Assembly: GCF_000934465.1 (NCBI RefSeq)
Contig: NZ_JXWY01000001.1
Location: forward strand, 1 to 43,408
Length of the DNA: 43,408 nt
From: Staphylococcus microti
GTDB taxonomy: Bacteria > Bacillota > Bacilli > Staphylococcales > Staphylococcaceae
Direction: 5' to 3'
Numbering within the stretch: the first letter of the stretch is position 1; each line of letters starts with the position of its first letter. Below the pieces are notes generated by a model, which saw only the letters and a program-made list of their open reading frames with translations, did not search any database and was not told the DNA's origin. A program made the translations under genes and the position numbers. Below, in pieces: positions 27,020 to 35,179 of the stretch.

Positions 27020-28342
27020 TCATCCCTCGTTGTTAATCGTTAAAATATATTGGTTAATGCGTGATTTAATAACTTCTAAATGATCAGATTGTAATGCGAT
27101 ATCGCCAAGTTGTAGGGCGTGTTGTTCTAATTCTTCAAAAGACGTCGCATCATTTATGATTTTTTCGCCGATACCATTTTTGAAAGAGGCATACTTATTG
27201 TCAACGATGTCTTCAAAGAAACGGTCTTCAATCATTTTATGTGCCACACGTAAGCCAAGCGCAAAGGCGTCCATACCAACGATATGTGTTAACACTAAAT
27301 CTTCTTGCGTAAATGACGTACGTCTTGGTTTCGCATCGAAGTTGAGGCCACCTGGATTTAAGCCACCATTTTTCAAAATTTCATACATCGCTAAAGTCGT
27401 TTCGTAAACATCTGATGGGAACTCGTCTGTATCCCAGCCAAGCAATGGGTGACCTTGGTTGGCATCGACAGAACCTAACATACCGTTATCACGCGCATAG
27501 CGTAATTCGTGTTGGAATGTATGACCTGCTAAAGTCGCATGGTTCGCTTCAATATTGAATTTAAAGAAACCGTCTAAGTCATATTTTTGTAAAAAGGCAT
27601 GTGCTGTCGCAACATCTGTATCGTATTGATGTGATGTTGGTTCTTTTGGCTTAGGTTCGATTAAAAATTGACCTGTAAAACCAATTTCATCTGCATACGC
27701 TTTTGCCATTTTAAAGAAACGTGCTAAGTTGTCTAACTCTAATTTCATATCCGTGTTGAGTAAGCTTTCGTAACCTTCACGTCCGCCCCAGAATACAAAG
27801 TTTTCAGCGTCTAACTTTTTAGCAATTTCAAGCGATTTTTTAACTTTTGCAGCTGCATACGCAAACACATCTGCATGAGAAGACGTGGCTGCACCGTGAA
27901 CAAAGCGTTCATGTGTAAAGTTATTCGCTGTGTTCCATAATAACTTTTTACCTGTTTCAGCCATTTTATCTTTAATTAAATCTGTGATAACGTCTAAATT
28001 TTGGTTCGTTTCAGCAAGTGTTTTACCTTCAGGGGCAATATCCACGTCATGGAAACAGAAATATTCAATACCTGTTTTATCCATAAATTCAAAAATAGCC
28101 TCTACACGTGCTTTCGCCTTATCCATTTCATCTAGATTATCCCAATCACGTTGTGCCGTTCCTACACCAAATGGATCCGATAAATCAGCCGTGAATGTAT
28201 GCCAGTAAGCCACACTAAATCTGAGATGTTCTTTCATCGTTTTGTCGCCGATTTTTTCATCTGGATTGTAATACTTAAAACTAAGAGGGTTCGTTGATGT
28301 CGGACCTTCATAAGCTACTTTGTCTATATCGAAATATGTCAT
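27020..28342 (-). CDS. xylA: Xylose isomerase
   Basis: A 440-aa enzyme of the long (class II) type, preceded by TAGGAGG. It interconverts D-xylose and D-xylulose. The active-site stretches [12 protein letters not shown] (His/Asp), [40 protein letters not shown] and [17 protein letters not shown] carry the two metal sites. A promoter, operator and cre lie upstream, so it is induced by xylose and repressed by preferred sugars. Confidence 0.96.
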   Translation of the reverse strand: MTYFDIDKVAYEGPTSTNPLSFKYYNPDEKIGDKTMKEHLRFSVAYWHTFTADLSDPFGVGTAQRDWDNLDEMDKAKARVEAIFEFMDKTGIEYFCFHDVDIAPEGKTLAETNQNLDVITDLIKDKMAETGKKLLWNTANNFTHERFVHGAATSSHADVFAYAAAKVKKSLEIAKKLDAENFVFWGGREGYESLLNTDMKLELDNLARFFKMAKAYADEIGFTGQFLIEPKPKEPTSHQYDTDVATAHAFLQKYDLDGFFKFNIEANHATLAGHTFQHELRYARDNGMLGSVDANQGHPLLGWDTDEFPSDVYETTLAMYEILKNGGLNPGGLNFDAKPRRTSFTQEDLVLTHIVGMDAFALGLRVAHKMIEDRFFEDIVDNKYASFKNGIGEKIINDATSFEELEQHALQLGDIALQSDHLEVIKSRINQYILTINNEG

Positions 28343-28360
28343 AGAGAAAACCTCCTACAT

Positions 28361-28387
28361 GTTAGTTTGTTTAATAAATTAACTAAC
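28361..28387 (-). promoter_or_regulatory. XylR-type operator in front of xylA
   Basis: A 27-bp dyad with outer arms GTTAGTT and AACTAAC and an A/T-rich centre TTTAATAAA. It resembles the known xyl operators of Bacillus and staphylococci. It lies just downstream of the -10 and would block initiation when XylR is bound. Confidence 0.8.
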
Positions 28388-28390
28388 TAG

Positions 28391-28427
28391 AATATAGCAC
28401 GTTTTATTTATTTTGTAAACGTTTTCT
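28391..28427 (-). promoter_or_regulatory. xylA promoter with overlapping cre
   Basis: Read on the minus strand, -35 TTTACA (28414-28419) and -10 TATATT (28391-28396) are exactly 17 bp apart. The cre TTGTAAACGTTTTCT, written on the plus strand (28413-28427), covers the -35, so CcpA would compete directly with RNA polymerase. Confidence 0.75.
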
Positions 28428-28445
28428 ATTGGGGGTTAGAAAATA

Positions 28446-28500
28446 AAAAAGAGGTTTTACGACGAAACGTTGGTTAGATTTCGCCGTAGTACCTCTTGTT
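28446..28500 (-). terminator. Terminator of xylR
   Basis: On the minus strand AAGAGGTACTACGGCGAAA pairs, with three mismatches, with TTTCGTCGTAAAACCTCTT and runs into TTTTTT. It separates xylR from the downstream xylA promoter. Confidence 0.75.
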
Positions 28501-29653
28501 AAGATGAAAAATCGAGTTTAATATTGCCGATATTAAGTATTTGTTGGGTAATGCCAAGCGCACCACCAAACAATGTTGCATATTGTACGTTGGATGTGAG
28601 GCGGATCGCTGTCGCGTCATATGAAAGCGTGTGGAGTTGGTCTTGAATTTGCGTTAATATTTCAGGTATTTCATTCATAATAGGGCAGTTAATATAAATA
28701 TGTGCTGGATTGAGCTGCATAGAAAAGTTATAGATAAGCACCGCGATACGTTCAACAAATGTTTGGACTTCTTCCCGAACAATCGGGTGTTGTGCTTTGT
28801 AATATTGGCTGATTGTTTCGAGTGTGAGTGGTTCGTTCAAATGTGCACGCAAACGTGAAACAAGCGCATCTTGAGAACAAATATTTTCAATTTTGTCATA
28901 GTGGACAGGTTGTGTGTCTGAGACGAGCACCAGTGACTGCCCAATTTCGCCAGCACTGCCATCTGAACCACGATACAACTGATTGTTTAAAATAAGCCCA
29001 GCACCAATCCCTTTATGAATACTTAACGTTGCTAAACTTTCCGTACATGTATGATTGCGTAACGCATGTTCATAAAGCGCAGCAAGGTTGGCCTCATTTT
29101 CAATTAAAATCGGCACTTCCGCATACTGTTCCAGCCGTTCACGTACTGAAATGTCATCCAACTCAAGGAACGGCAACGTACGAATCGATTGATCTTGATT
29201 GACGATGCCGTGAATTGACACCGCAATCCCGAGCAAGCCATGTTGTGTGCCACGTTGATCGCTTGGATTCAACTTTGATTCCACAATCGACAATGCATGC
29301 GCCATCGTTTTTTCCGTTAGTGGGTAAGAATCATAGGCTAGCACTTTTCCATTAAACGCATTGACCATCATATCGACAGAATCATACGTAAAATCAAGAG
29401 AGACCGTATAGCCAAAATCCGGATTAATCTCCAGCAAAATCGTCTTTCTCCCACCTTTTTTCGTACTCTCGCCTTGCCCGACTTCACAGACAAGTTGTTG
29501 TGCTTTTAAGTGATTTAATACCCCCGAAATCGTCGCCTTATTCGTATTCGTCAACTGCGAAATATCCGTCATCGAGAGCGGTTTATGATTGAAAATCGTT
29601 TTTAACACCATGCGTTCATTAGCTGTAAAGGATAAATATGGCATCTGTTTCAT
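28499..29653 (-). CDS. xylR: Xylose repressor, ROK family
   Basis: A 384-aa repressor with AAAGGGG 8 nt before its ATG. An N-terminal winged helix (MTDISQLTNTNKATISGVLN) is followed by a ROK sugar-binding domain with IENEANLAALYEH and GIGAGLILNNQLYRGSDGSA. It should bind the dyad at 28361 and release it with xylose. It lies directly upstream of xylA on the same strand, with its own terminator. Lengths and layout agree with staphylococcal and Bacillus XylR. Confidence 0.93.
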   Translation of the reverse strand: MKQMPYLSFTANERMVLKTIFNHKPLSMTDISQLTNTNKATISGVLNHLKAQQLVCEVGQGESTKKGGRKTILLEINPDFGYTVSLDFTYDSVDMMVNAFNGKVLAYDSYPLTEKTMAHALSIVESKLNPSDQRGTQHGLLGIAVSIHGIVNQDQSIRTLPFLELDDISVRERLEQYAEVPILIENEANLAALYEHALRNHTCTESLATLSIHKGIGAGLILNNQLYRGSDGSAGEIGQSLVLVSDTQPVHYDKIENICSQDALVSRLRAHLNEPLTLETISQYYKAQHPIVREEVQTFVERIAVLIYNFSMQLNPAHIYINCPIMNEIPEILTQIQDQLHTLSYDATAIRLTSNVQYATLFGGALGITQQILNIGNIKLDFSS

Positions 29654-29840
29654 TGCGTGAACCCCTTTAATAAGTTGATACTGTTAGTCATTGGACGTGG
29701 AACAGAAATTGAATCATTGTCATCATTTTCGTTTCCCAGTCCGCATCAATAATAAATAAGTATAGCATTAATTGAGAAAACGTGTCGTTGGAGGGAAGAT
29801 TGGATTTAACTTGCGCGTAACTTCCAGAGTAGCTGAATAA

Positions 29841-30035
29841 GGGAAGTTAGAGTGTGATGAAGTGTTAAAAGAAAGAAATGTCTCGCTGACCGAGTTGTCA
29901 CAAGCCGTTGATGTAACCATCGCCAACTTATCTATCCTAAAAACAGGTAAAGCCAAAGCCGTTCGTTTTAGTACACTTGAAGCGATTTGTAATTACTTGG
30001 ACTGTCAGCCGGAAGATATTATTGTAAATGAATAA
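29841..30035 (+). pseudogene. Decayed XRE-type (HTH) regulator, N-terminus lost
   Basis: The frame ending at 30035 encodes KLECDEVLKERNVSLTELSQ and continues with a helix-turn-helix (VTIANLSILKTGKAKAVRFS) and a tail LEAICNYLDCQPEDIIVNE. This is the YozG-like family of ~65-aa regulators. No ATG opens it; a TAA stop lies at 29838, and the only in-frame start is a GTG at 29862 with no ribosome binding site, which would give 57 aa. The membrane partner often encoded beside such regulators is absent. The region 29654-29840 holds nothing else I can support. Confidence 0.6.
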
Positions 30036-30044
30036 CGTTAATAT

Positions 30045-30087
30045 AACGCCACGTTCTCTCTAATTTAGAGAAATTGTGGCGTTTTTT
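30045..30087 (+). terminator. Terminator after the XRE remnant
   Basis: AACGCCAC (30045-30052) pairs with GTGGCGTT (30076-30083), with an inner TTTCTC-like pairing, followed by a T run. An intact terminator suggests the XRE gene was once an active unit. Confidence 0.8.
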
Positions 30088-30124
30088 GTTTTTATACTTA
30101 ATGATAGTAAATCAATGAAATAAA

Positions 30125-30155
30125 ACTTTAATATTCAAATGATGTATGAGATAAT
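30125..30155 (+). promoter_or_regulatory. Shared-type promoter P1
   Basis: ACTTTAAT (-35 TTTAAT, 30127-30132), 17 bp, then TATGA-GATAAT (-10, 30150-30155), 40 nt before the lipoprotein start. The same arrangement recurs at 31281 and 32396, and AGTAAATCAATGAAA just upstream is shared with the 32396 copy. Confidence 0.6.
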
Positions 30156-30194
30156 GTTTTTAAATTAAATGATGTGATAATAAGGAAGGATGAT

Positions 30195-31133
30195 TTGAAT
30201 TTGAAGAAGGTACTAGGTATTTTAACAACAACAGGATTAGCCCTTACGTTAGCTGCATGTTCGGGTGGGGATAATAACGAAAGCAATCAATCTCAAGACA
30301 AAACATCAAATAATGAAACGAGCCAAAATAAAACGAATGAAAATAACACTACAAATCAATCGAACAACCAACCTAAAAGTAATATGAATCAATCCAGTCA
30401 AAAACAACCGTCTGTCGATGAAATCGTCCAAAACTTAACGGATGAGGAAAAATATGCGTTGGCTTTATATGAAAGTGGAATAAATGATATTGTTGTAACA
30501 CCTAATGATTTAGCAAATGGTCAGTATGAAAAGACACATAATGGTGGGCACAGTGAAATAAAGACTATAAGTCGGATTACACTTGTTCCTGGGAATCCCA
30601 ATGGTCATCCTGGGACACCAAGTAATGTTAGACTTTATGGACCTTCACCGGCAAAGACAACTGCAGGGGGTACAGGTGTATTAATCAGTGATGATCAAGT
30701 AGTTATATACATTACACAGTCACCTAAAACTTATGATCAAATTGTTAATGATCCGTATGGTGCAAGTCATGTATTCAATGTAAAGGACCTATACAATCGC
30801 CATAGTAGTGAAGATTACAAAGGATTGGCAAGCAAAATTGTAATCGGACAAGCACCGTCAGAAGAAACATCACAAGCACAGGATACATCTTCTAGTTCAT
30901 CTAGCAGTAGCTCTAGTATCAAAGTAACGCGTGAAAATGTAATCGACTTAGTAGAAGATTATGAAGGTCATTTGTTAGACACTAATACGTATACGTACAA
31001 AGAACCTGCACAATTAGGCGATGGTAGTTGGGGCTTTTCATTCCTTGATAAGGCCGGGAACTTAGCCGGATCTTATATTGTGAGTGCAGACGGTGTTGTA
31101 ACGAAATATGATGAAAAAGGTATTGAAGAGTAG
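30195..31133 (+). CDS. Lipoprotein with Ser/Asn-rich linkers
   Basis: A 312-aa protein starting at TTG (MNLKKVLGILTT), 5 nt after AAGGAAGG. The signal peptide ends in the lipobox LAAC, so it should be lipid-anchored outside the membrane. A long Asn/Gln/Ser-rich spacer (residues ~25-70) precedes a first domain (~75-225), then a run of about eleven serines, then a small C-terminal domain (VTRENVIDLVEDYEGH to the end). No enzyme motif is visible and I do not recognise a named family. Confidence 0.8.
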   Translation: MNLKKVLGILTTTGLALTLAACSGGDNNESNQSQDKTSNNETSQNKTNENNTTNQSNNQPKSNMNQSSQKQPSVDEIVQNLTDEEKYALALYESGINDIVVTPNDLANGQYEKTHNGGHSEIKTISRITLVPGNPNGHPGTPSNVRLYGPSPAKTTAGGTGVLISDDQVVIYITQSPKTYDQIVNDPYGASHVFNVKDLYNRHSSEDYKGLASKIVIGQAPSEETSQAQDTSSSSSSSSSSIKVTRENVIDLVEDYEGHLLDTNTYTYKEPAQLGDGSWGFSFLDKAGNLAGSYIVSADGVVTKYDEKGIEE

Positions 31134-31156
31134 AATTTCATAAGAATAAAATCAGA

Positions 31157-31209
31157 CCAAAAGTGTGAGTAGTATAACAGTCAAATTATGCTACCCACAT
31201 TTTTTTATT
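31157..31209 (+). terminator. Terminator after the lipoprotein
   Basis: GTAGTATAA pairs with TTATGCTAC (one mismatch), extended by outer GTG/CAC pairing, followed by seven T residues. The rest of 31134-31437 holds promoter P2 and a long leader. Confidence 0.65.
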
Positions 31210-31280
31210 TACAGAATATAAGTTAATTTGAAATATCAAAGGAATTATCAATACAAATTAAAGTGAATAACTAAAATAGT

Positions 31281-31311
31281 ACTTCAATATTATAAAATTT
31301 TATGAGATAAT
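31281..31311 (+). promoter_or_regulatory. Shared-type promoter P2
   Basis: ACTTCAAT (-35 TTCAAT, 31283-31288), 17 bp, then TATGA-GATAAT (-10, 31306-31311). It has the same layout as P1 and P3 but sits 127 nt upstream of its gene, leaving a long 5' leader. Confidence 0.55.
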
Positions 31312-31437
31312 GTAAATACACAATTATTTATCTGTTTTGGAAAGTTTCAATACTTTAAATAGGTTAGAACGTGTTTGAGTATCAAGAGACCATCCTTGCA
31401 GTAAAAGTAAAAAAATAAAAGATAGGAGACAATAATA

Positions 31438-31971
31438 GTGCAAGTTAATAAAGATATTGAGAAAAAATTCGCTGTTTCAGTTGCGACACCTTGGATTAAA
31501 GGGAAAATGGATGTTGACTCACATAATGTTATGATTGATATTCCCAATACAGTGCTTTTCGGATTAATACCTGCTGGTCGTCGAAAGCATACAACGCCAT
31601 TGGGAAATGTATCTAACGTATACACAAGTAGCTCATACAAATTAGTACGTATGATATTTGGATTATTAATTTGTTTACTTTCTTTTGGCTTATTTGGAAC
31701 GAGTTTTATACGTGCGTTTGTTTTATTAGCCTTAGGTGCATTGATAATTGCTTCTGGAATTATTACTGTTTTTCGCTATGAAAATAACGGTCATTCAGTC
31801 AGTGTGCCTTTACCGTTTTTTGAGGCACATCATGCTCAAGCATTTGCAGATAAAGTCATTGCGCAAATCAATCAATATAACGATCATCGCAATGGCTATA
31901 TGAATGCTCAAATGATTAACAATCAACAGGCACAATCTACTGAACAAATTATTAATGCGATGAAAAAGTAA
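31438..31971 (+). CDS. Membrane protein with PH-like N-terminal half, unknown function
   Basis: A 177-aa protein with a GTG start 8 nt after AGGAGA. Residues 1-65 look like a small beta-rich domain (FAVSVATPWIKGKMDVDSHN), residues ~69-105 form two hydrophobic segments, and the C-terminus is a hydrophilic tail rich in Gln and Asn. No signal peptide or lipobox. I recognise no named family. Control by promoter P2 links it to the two lipoproteins on either side. Confidence 0.7.
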   Translation: MQVNKDIEKKFAVSVATPWIKGKMDVDSHNVMIDIPNTVLFGLIPAGRRKHTTPLGNVSNVYTSSSYKLVRMIFGLLICLLSFGLFGTSFIRAFVLLALGALIIASGIITVFRYENNGHSVSVPLPFFEAHHAQAFADKVIAQINQYNDHRNGYMNAQMINNQQAQSTEQIINAMKK

Positions 31972-32004
31972 AATTAAGAATATAGCTATCTAGTTATATA
32001 AAGT

Positions 32005-32046
32005 AAAAGTGTGAACGGGATAACGACCTCCTGCTCACACTTTTTG
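32005..32046. terminator. Bidirectional terminator
   Basis: AAAAGTGTGA (32005-32014) pairs with TCACACTTTT (32035-32044) between convergent genes. Confidence 0.75.
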
Positions 32047-32047
32047 A

Positions 32048-32284
32048 CTATTTGATACTTTTACGGCCACGATGCCATTCTTCAATTAGGAATACAGCAC
32101 CTAACGCAAAGAATAAGATAAAAGATAAGAAACTTGGAAAATGGTGTGTCACATACAAGTAGCCCATCACAAAAACGTATAGAACAGGAATAACTGCACC
32201 CCATATTGCGGATTGACGACTTGCCATGAAATATTGTAGTGCCAAAATCACAATAATAATAGGAATCGTGATGTACGATGGCAT
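32048..32284 (-). CDS. Small three-TM membrane protein
   Basis: A 78-aa protein with AAGGGGG upstream of its ATG. Three hydrophobic stretches (about residues 4-20, 25-43 and 49-67) are followed by a basic tail. No family recognised. It is convergent with the membrane protein gene to its left. Confidence 0.7.
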   Translation of the reverse strand: MPSYITIPIIIVILALQYFMASRQSAIWGAVIPVLYVFVMGYLYVTHHFPSFLSFILFFALGAVFLIEEWHRGRKSIK

Positions 32285-32395
32285 ATACGCTCGCCCCCTT
32301 TGTTAAGTTTTCATACGCTATACCAATCGTAACATTTTCATCACATTAAACAAAATAACACACCATTACAATGTTTAGTAAATCAATAAAATAGT

Positions 32396-32426
32396 ACTTT
32401 AATATTAGAATGTTGTATGAGATAAT
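32396..32426 (+). promoter_or_regulatory. Shared-type promoter P3
   Basis: ACTTTAAT (-35 TTTAAT, 32398-32403), 17 bp, then TATGA-GATAAT (-10, 32421-32426), 39 nt before the lipoprotein start. The upstream AGTAAATCAATAAAA is nearly identical to the stretch upstream of P1. Confidence 0.6.
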
Positions 32427-32464
32427 AACGGTATATAAAATGATAAGAAATGAGGATTAAAAGA

Positions 32465-33217
32465 ATGAAAAAACTTTTATTTGGTGCGATTGTTTCGACA
32501 TTTTTATTAACAGGCTGTTCAAATGTCACAAACTCAAAAGAATTGAAAATGGGTGAAGTTTTCAATAGTGGGAAAGAACATATTAGTTATGTTGTAGATG
32601 GTTCAGAAGATATTGATAAGGATTCGGAAATTGAAATGATGATTGTAACTAAAGATGGTAAATCAAAATTATATAATATCAAATCAGATACTACTTTAGG
32701 TGACATGGCCAAATTGGATGATGATAAGAAAAAAGAAAAAATGCTAAAAGATGATAAGAAGTATTTTAAAACAATGAAGGGATTCAAGTTGGACCAATTA
32801 AAATCACATATGTATTATATTAATCACAAAGATGATGAAAATTTGGAAGGTGACGCAGAATTGAATTCGCTGAAAATGGATGATGTAAAGAAATCTTATG
32901 ATGAGGCAAAAAATATCAAATACAAAGAGCCAGAATTTAAAGATATAGAATTAACTGTTTTCACAGATGGTTCAGGGAATGAGACGTCTTCAGAAACGTT
33001 TACATTTGTAAATGAAAATCATTATTTTAATATAGATCCTGCTGAGTATAATGTATCAATATCTGTTCCTAAGTATCCTTTTGAAATTTACGATAAAAAA
33101 TATGCTGGTTTTTATAGTCAGCGTAAAGAGATATACTTAATCACCGAAGTAGGTGATAAGGTTGAAACGCCAATGTTTGATTCACAAGACGACAAATATG
33201 TAGATAAAGTAGACTAA
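32465..33217 (+). CDS. Lipoprotein, lysine/aspartate-rich, unknown function
   Basis: A 250-aa protein. I start it at MKKLLFGAIVSTFLLTGCSN, 9 nt after GAGG, which gives a compact lipoprotein signal with lipobox LTGC. The mature part is very hydrophilic, with a Lys/Asp block near residues 80-105 (DDDKKKEKMLKDDKKYFKTM). This resembles staphylococcal surface lipoproteins of unknown role. No catalytic motif is seen. It is preceded by promoter P3 and closed by a strong terminator. Confidence 0.8.
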   Translation: MKKLLFGAIVSTFLLTGCSNVTNSKELKMGEVFNSGKEHISYVVDGSEDIDKDSEIEMMIVTKDGKSKLYNIKSDTTLGDMAKLDDDKKKEKMLKDDKKYFKTMKGFKLDQLKSHMYYINHKDDENLEGDAELNSLKMDDVKKSYDEAKNIKYKEPEFKDIELTVFTDGSGNETSSETFTFVNENHYFNIDPAEYNVSISVPKYPFEIYDKKYAGFYSQRKEIYLITEVGDKVETPMFDSQDDKYVDKVD

Positions 33218-33224
33218 GATTTGT

Positions 33225-33268
33225 GCCTCTATTTATGTAGCGATGATGTTACATAAATAGAGGCTTTG
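33225..33268 (+). terminator. Terminator, perfect 15-bp stem
   Basis: GCCTCTATTTATGTA (33225-33239) pairs perfectly with TACATAAATAGAGGC (33250-33264), followed by TTTG. Confidence 0.85.
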
Positions 33269-33336
33269 TTATGCATAGCCGATAACATCAGCCAAGATGC
33301 AACGATGTTACACTAATAAAAACAGGGGGTTAAACG

Positions 33337-33519
33337 ATGGACCGATTGATGTATGCATTAAAAACGGGTCTAATTGCGTTCCTTGTTTTTTGTACAGCGC
33401 GTTACTTGGTACCGTACGCAGTTATCTCAGAACATAAGATTATCTTTAGTCTTGTGAATACATTATTATTGGTTGCTATTTGGTTCTTCTTAATAGGGAA
33501 ACCGCCAAAAAATTCATAA
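33337..33519 (+). CDS. Small two-TM membrane protein
   Basis: A 60-aa protein with AGGGGG 7 nt before its ATG. Two hydrophobic segments (about residues 8-28 and 35-53) are present, with a PPKNS tail. No family recognised. Confidence 0.6.
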   Translation: MDRLMYALKTGLIAFLVFCTARYLVPYAVISEHKIIFSLVNTLLLVAIWFFLIGKPPKNS

Positions 33520-33523
33520 AAAA

Positions 33524-33566
33524 GAAGCCGTACAGAAGTGAACATGTCGCTTTTGTATGGCTTTTC
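33524..33566. terminator. Bidirectional terminator, GAAGCCGTACA type
   Basis: AAGCCGTACAGAAGTGA pairs with TCGCTTTTGTATGGCTT, using G-U pairs, between convergent genes. Its sequence is very similar to the terminator at 38166. Confidence 0.75.
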
Positions 33567-33570
33567 GCTG

Positions 33571-34173
33571 TTATAAGTCTAAGTAATGCAGTGTGAAGGT
33601 TAAATCTTTCTCCAGATGTGTTTTCAGTAAGTGAACGGCTTGGTCGATGTCTCTTTTTTCTAATGCGGTCACGATTTCTCTATGTTCTTCGATAAGGCCG
33701 TGACGTCGCTTGTTGATGACGGTTTTGCTGAATAAGAATATAAAGCCTTTCATTTTTTCATAAGTTTCCATAATAAATTCATTATGTGTCGCGCTCATGA
33801 GTTTTTGATGAAATTGATCATTTGTTTCAATGACTAAGTTTTCATCGGCGTCGACGTCAATATTCGTATAACTGCGCAGTTCATCAATGTCTTCTTGGAC
33901 AAAGACGATGGCTGCTTTTTTGAGTGCGTGTGTTTCGAGTAAGATGCGTAGCTCAAATATTTTTCGAAATTCTTCTGCGTTTGGTACGAAAATATAACCA
34001 TCTTTAATCAAATATTCAAGTTCCAGTTGTTTCATTGCTTCTCGAATGGGTGTGCGACTCACATTATATTTTTCCGCCATTTTCACTTCTGTAATTTTTT
34101 CTCCGGGTTGTAAGATACCGTGAATAATATCGTCCCGCATTTGTTGATAGATCGATGTGTCTTTACGCATCAT
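33571..34173 (-). CDS. GntR-family regulator, FadR/FCD type
   Basis: A 200-aa repressor starting MMRKDTSIYQQM, 9 nt after AAGGGGG; longer in-frame upstream codons run through the promoter region and look non-coding. The winged helix (ITEVKMAEKYNVSRTPIREA) is followed by an all-helical FCD ligand domain with the metal-type residues in FELRILLE, NDQFHQKLM and IEEHREIVTAL. It is divergent from the sugar-acid operon and probably its local repressor. Confidence 0.87.
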   Translation of the reverse strand: MMRKDTSIYQQMRDDIIHGILQPGEKITEVKMAEKYNVSRTPIREAMKQLELEYLIKDGYIFVPNAEEFRKIFELRILLETHALKKAAIVFVQEDIDELRSYTNIDVDADENLVIETNDQFHQKLMSATHNEFIMETYEKMKGFIFLFSKTVINKRRHGLIEEHREIVTALEKRDIDQAVHLLKTHLEKDLTFTLHYLDL

Positions 34174-34228
34174 ATCGTCGTGCCCCCTTATCAAAATTAG
34201 TGTACTACAAAATGCAATAGAAGAAAAA

Positions 34229-34279
34229 TGTATACAATTTATAAAAAATGATATACAATAACTCTTGCAAACGTTTACA
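34229..34279 (+). promoter_or_regulatory. Operator-like repeats, promoter and cre for the sugar-acid operon
   Basis: TGTATACA (34229-34236) is a perfect palindrome of the GntR type, followed by a related ATATACAAT (34251-34259) that doubles as a -10 (TACAAT, 34254-34259), with TATACA as -35 17 bp upstream. TTGCAAACGTTTACA (34265-34279) matches the cre consensus and lies downstream of the promoter, as a roadblock would. Confidence 0.55.
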
Positions 34280-34294
34280 ATTGGAGGGGTTAAT

Positions 34295-35170
34295 ATGAAA
34301 ATTGGATGCATTGGACTTGGGATTATGGGAAAACCGATGGCAAAGCATTTTATCAACGCAGGTCATGATGTTTATGTGTATGACGTGAATGAAGCGGCTA
34401 TTAATGAGTTGGCGCAGCTAGGAGGCCACCCTGCTACGATGCAAATGATGGCGGAACAGGCGGAATATATTATCACGTCGTTGCCTAGTGGTGCAATTGT
34501 GAAGGCGGTGTTATATAGCGGAGAAGATGCGTTAATGGCGCAACCGACCATTAACACGAAGTATGTGATTGATACGAGTTCTATTACACCGAATGAAGCA
34601 CTGGAAATTCATAAAATGCTGGAAGAAGTGAACGTACAATATTGTGATGCACCGGTTAGTGGTGGGGAGCCACTGGCGATTACCGGTGAACTAGCGGTAA
34701 TGATTGGTTGTGACGCACAAGTGTTAGGCACGGTTAAAACAGTGTTGGCACCTGTGTCGGCGTCTGTGATTCGCGTCGGCGATGTAGGAGCTGGTAGTGT
34801 TGTAAAGCTTGCAAACCAAATTATTGTGAATACGAATATTGTGGCATTGTCAGAAGCGGTTGTTTTGGCGAAAAAGTTCGATATTCAATTACAAGATATG
34901 TTTGACGCCATTCGTGGTGGCTTGGCAGGTTCAGCGGTTATGGAGGCGAAGTTCCCTAAGATGATCGCAGAAGACTATGCACCGGGTGGCACGATCAATA
35001 TTAACTATAAAGATTTAAAAAATGTCATGATGACGGCAGATACTGTGAATTTGGCGCTCCCTGTTGCCAATATGGTGAAAGAGATGTACAAGGCGGAAGT
35101 GGCGTCTGATCATGGTATGAATGATCATTCAGGTGTGATCAAATATATCGAAAATATTAATCAATTGTAG
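34295..35170 (+). CDS. NAD-dependent 3-hydroxyacid dehydrogenase (LtnD / tartronate semialdehyde reductase type)
   Basis: A 291-aa beta-hydroxyacid dehydrogenase starting MKIGCIGLGIMGKPMAKH, with GGAGGGG just upstream. Other family motifs are CDAPVSGGEPLA and the catalytic lysine region VKLANQIIVN. Such enzymes oxidise L-threonate or D-erythronate-like acids, or reduce tartronate semialdehyde. Its coupling to a DUF1537 kinase and a GntP permease favours a four-carbon sugar acid (LtnD-like). It is divergent from the GntR gene. Confidence 0.83.
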   Translation: MKIGCIGLGIMGKPMAKHFINAGHDVYVYDVNEAAINELAQLGGHPATMQMMAEQAEYIITSLPSGAIVKAVLYSGEDALMAQPTINTKYVIDTSSITPNEALEIHKMLEEVNVQYCDAPVSGGEPLAITGELAVMIGCDAQVLGTVKTVLAPVSASVIRVGDVGAGSVVKLANQIIVNTNIVALSEAVVLAKKFDIQLQDMFDAIRGGLAGSAVMEAKFPKMIAEDYAPGGTININYKDLKNVMMTADTVNLALPVANMVKEMYKAEVASDHGMNDHSGVIKYIENINQL

Positions 35171-35179
35171 GTGAGAGTT

